Source: a virus. From it: a DNA stretch of 50,660 bases. A program made the translations under genes and the position numbers. Shown here in pieces: positions 49,578-50,660 of this stretch. The notes beneath the pieces were generated by a model that was not told the DNA's origin, searched no databases, and saw only the letters and a list, made by a program, of their open reading frames with translations. The DNA lies in IMG/VR virus record IMGVR_UViG_3300017769_000020, positions 1 to 50,660 of that record. The stretch is one strand, 5' to 3'. Numbering within the stretch: the stretch's first letter is position 1; every line of letters starts with the position of its first letter.

Positions 49578-49971
49578 CTTTTTAAAATATGCACAGTTCG
49601 TTAATGCTGTGACTTCAAAAGAAAGTAAGTGTGGAGACGCATTTACAGAACGAATTGCAGACTTGCACTATCAAGACTTTCCTACAGAAAGGATGTTGAC
49701 TGCTGCACTGGGACTATCTGCTGAGGCAGGTGAGTTTACTGAAGTAGTAAAGAAGATTATCTTCCAAGGCAAACCTGTCAATGAAGATAACCTGTTCCAT
49801 ATGAAGCGTGAACTCGGTGACATCATGTGGTATTTTATGCAAGCATGTATGGCACTAGATGTATCTCCTGAGGAGGTCATCGAAATGAATGTGGACAAAC
49901 TAAAAGCACGTTACCCAGGTGGCGAGTTTGATGTTCACTTCTCTGAAAACCGTAAACAAGGTGACGTATGA
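49570..49971 (+). CDS. mazG: MazG-like nucleotide pyrophosphohydrolase
   Basis: 133 aa from ATG 49570, inside the gp41 end (49558 also open). Hydrolyses nucleoside triphosphates or signalling nucleotides; phage MazG is thought to act on dGTP and dCTP or on ppGpp-related control of host physiology. The metal-binding ExxE...ExxD signature is visible: AEAGEFTEVVKKIIF and KRELGDIMWYFMQACMAL. The end (ARYPGGEFDVHFSENRKQGD) is typical of phage MazG. Confidence 0.88.
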   Translation: MIDFLKYAQFVNAVTSKESKCGDAFTERIADLHYQDFPTERMLTAALGLSAEAGEFTEVVKKIIFQGKPVNEDNLFHMKRELGDIMWYFMQACMALDVSPEEVIEMNVDKLKARYPGGEFDVHFSENRKQGDV

Positions 49972-50243
49972 TTGGTAAACTAGACCCAGATGAAAGGGTT
50001 CTGTCTGATACAGAACCTATGCAACTTACTCCTGATCTAATTAATCAGATTAATGAGAAGATGGCACACACAAAGAAGGATGGTTCCTTCAACTGGTTGC
50101 CTACTGATGACTATGAAATTCAAATCGCAGGTACTTTTGCTGCTGATAGATTTATTGTTATCAAGAACGTATCTAAGAATCCTTGGGTACCTTCCGAACC
50201 TCACCCCAACTATGACTATGAAAAAAAGGAGTTTAAAAAATGA
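49968..50243 (+). CDS. Small conserved-type hypothetical protein
   Basis: 91 aa: helix LTPDLINQINEKMAHTKKDG, then a beta part WLPTDDYEIQIAGTFAADRF and IVIKNVSKNPWVPSEPHP. Overlaps mazG by 4 bases and the next ORF by 4. No family recognised. Confidence 0.65.
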   Translation: MIGKLDPDERVLSDTEPMQLTPDLINQINEKMAHTKKDGSFNWLPTDDYEIQIAGTFAADRFIVIKNVSKNPWVPSEPHPNYDYEKKEFKK

Positions 50244-50416
50244 TGCTATTTGCAATTAACCCAGTAGACGCATGGAACAATATTTCATGGGCAGATGCAG
50301 TTCCATTTTGCATCGTTCTTTTTGCGTTGTACTGGACTAAGAAATGGATTGATCTTAAGTTTGCAAAGAAGCAATCAAAGATTGTATACAAAGTTAAGAT
50401 CGTAGACGAACCGTGA
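50240..50416 (+). CDS. Small membrane protein (58 aa)
   Basis: The ATG overlaps the preceding stop (ATGATG arrangement). Hydrophobic middle WADAVPFCIVLFALYWTKKW and a basic end KFAKKQSKIVYKVKI. GGAG at 50228-50231 gives a ribosome binding site. Function unknown. Confidence 0.6.
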   Translation: MMLFAINPVDAWNNISWADAVPFCIVLFALYWTKKWIDLKFAKKQSKIVYKVKIVDEP

Positions 50417-50592
50417 GAGTTGACAGGTACTATGATCCCTATGAGGATCTCGAACGCAAGTGTCTAGAAGAACTAGACTATATCGCCAAGTCACTTGGTG
50501 GTACTATGTGTCAAAAGACAAAGTGTAACAGCACAGGTAGACAGAGTAGGATCATTGAGATAGAATACCATGTGGAGGATACTAAAGGTTGA
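50413..50592 (+). CDS. Small hypothetical protein, GTG start (59 aa)
   Basis: The GTG overlaps the previous TGA. The peptide MRVDRYYDPYEDLERKCLEE is helical, followed by LDYIAKSLGGTMCQKTKCNS and a strand RIIEIEYHVEDTKG. No Shine-Dalgarno is seen, so coupling to the upstream gene is assumed. Confidence 0.5.
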   Translation: MRVDRYYDPYEDLERKCLEELDYIAKSLGGTMCQKTKCNSTGRQSRIIEIEYHVEDTKG

Positions 50593-50660
50593 AACAGTTA
50601 TGGCGAATCTGGGCAAAAGCACTTGGTGACAAGGCAGGTACTTCCGACAAAGAAGCAGAT
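50589..50660 (+). CDS. Small membrane-type protein, cut by the window end
   Basis: TTG start at 50589 with GGAGG at 50574-50578. The visible start (M)KQLWRIWAKALGDKAGTSDK followed by EAD is typical of a short cyanophage membrane protein family whose hydrophobic helix would lie beyond the edge. Partial; function unknown. Confidence 0.55.
   Translation, partial: MKQLWRIWAKALGDKAGTSDKEAD

Noticed and set aside
1-50660. CRISPR arrays, insertion sequences, integrase or attachment sites
   Set aside because: No spaced direct repeats, transposase or integrase motifs were seen; the only tandem repeats are coding repeats in the fibre-like gene.

Overview
The window looks like part of the genome of a T4-like cyanomyovirus, a contractile-tailed phage of marine Synechococcus or Prochlorococcus. 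The evidence is the T4 core gene set in cyanophage order (gp13-14-15-16, gp17-23, uvsY-uvsW-gp55-gp47-gp46, cobS, gp45-gp44-gp62-regA, hsp20, gp43-uvsX-gp41) together with host-type metabolic genes (ptoX, pcyA, mazG). Almost everything is on the + strand in tightly packed, often ATGA-overlapping genes. No tRNA gene, CRISPR array or insertion sequence was seen. All assignments come from reading the sequence and recalled family motifs; no database search was run.

Layout: 1-5410 holds the end of a repeat-rich virion or fibre protein, the neck and tail-terminator genes gp13, gp14 and gp15, and the small terminase gp16. Between gp16 and the large terminase gp17 lies a 5.8 kb accessory block (5411-11203). 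It contains basic and Cys-rich proteins, many tiny ORFs, plastoquinol terminal oxidase (ptoX), a thermonuclease and a PcyA-type bilin reductase. From 11204 to 20964 runs the packaging, tail and head cassette gp17-gp18-gp19-gp20-(gp67-like)-gp21-gp22-gp23, with T4-type late promoters (TATAAATA or CTAAATA). The only gene-free stretch above 300 bases (20965-21279) follows gp23. It carries a terminator, a near-consensus extended -10 promoter, a heavily structured candidate RNA and a second terminator.

From 21280 to 29839 are small genes, a 2OG-Fe(II) oxygenase, a tail-tube-like protein and the recombination and late-transcription genes uvsY, uvsW, gp55, gp47 and gp46. From 29914 to 33379 is a two-gene unit made of an HExxH/VWA protein (CobT-like) and a CobS-like AAA+ ATPase; each gene has its own TGCTATAAT promoter preceded by a GTGGCACA element. 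From 33395 to 38075 are the sliding clamp and clamp loader (gp45, gp44, gp62), regA, an adenine methylase and a nuclease-like protein. From 38072 to 42360 are another oxygenase, four membrane or virion-type proteins, and a minus-strand island of three proteins with Sec-type signal peptides. From 42511 to the end are hsp20, two Sm-like small proteins, DNA polymerase, uvsX, a third oxygenase, the gp41 helicase, mazG and small ORFs; the last gene is cut by the window edge.

Together the genes cover head and tail assembly, DNA packaging, replication, recombination and late transcription, plus metabolic genes that would keep electron flow and nucleotide supply running in an infected cyanobacterium. 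The points most worth following up are the candidate RNA after gp23, the shared promoter element of the CobS/CobT-like pair, the polymodular two-Cys protein at 6632, the beta-module insertions in gp14 and gp15, and the reverse-strand signal-peptide island.
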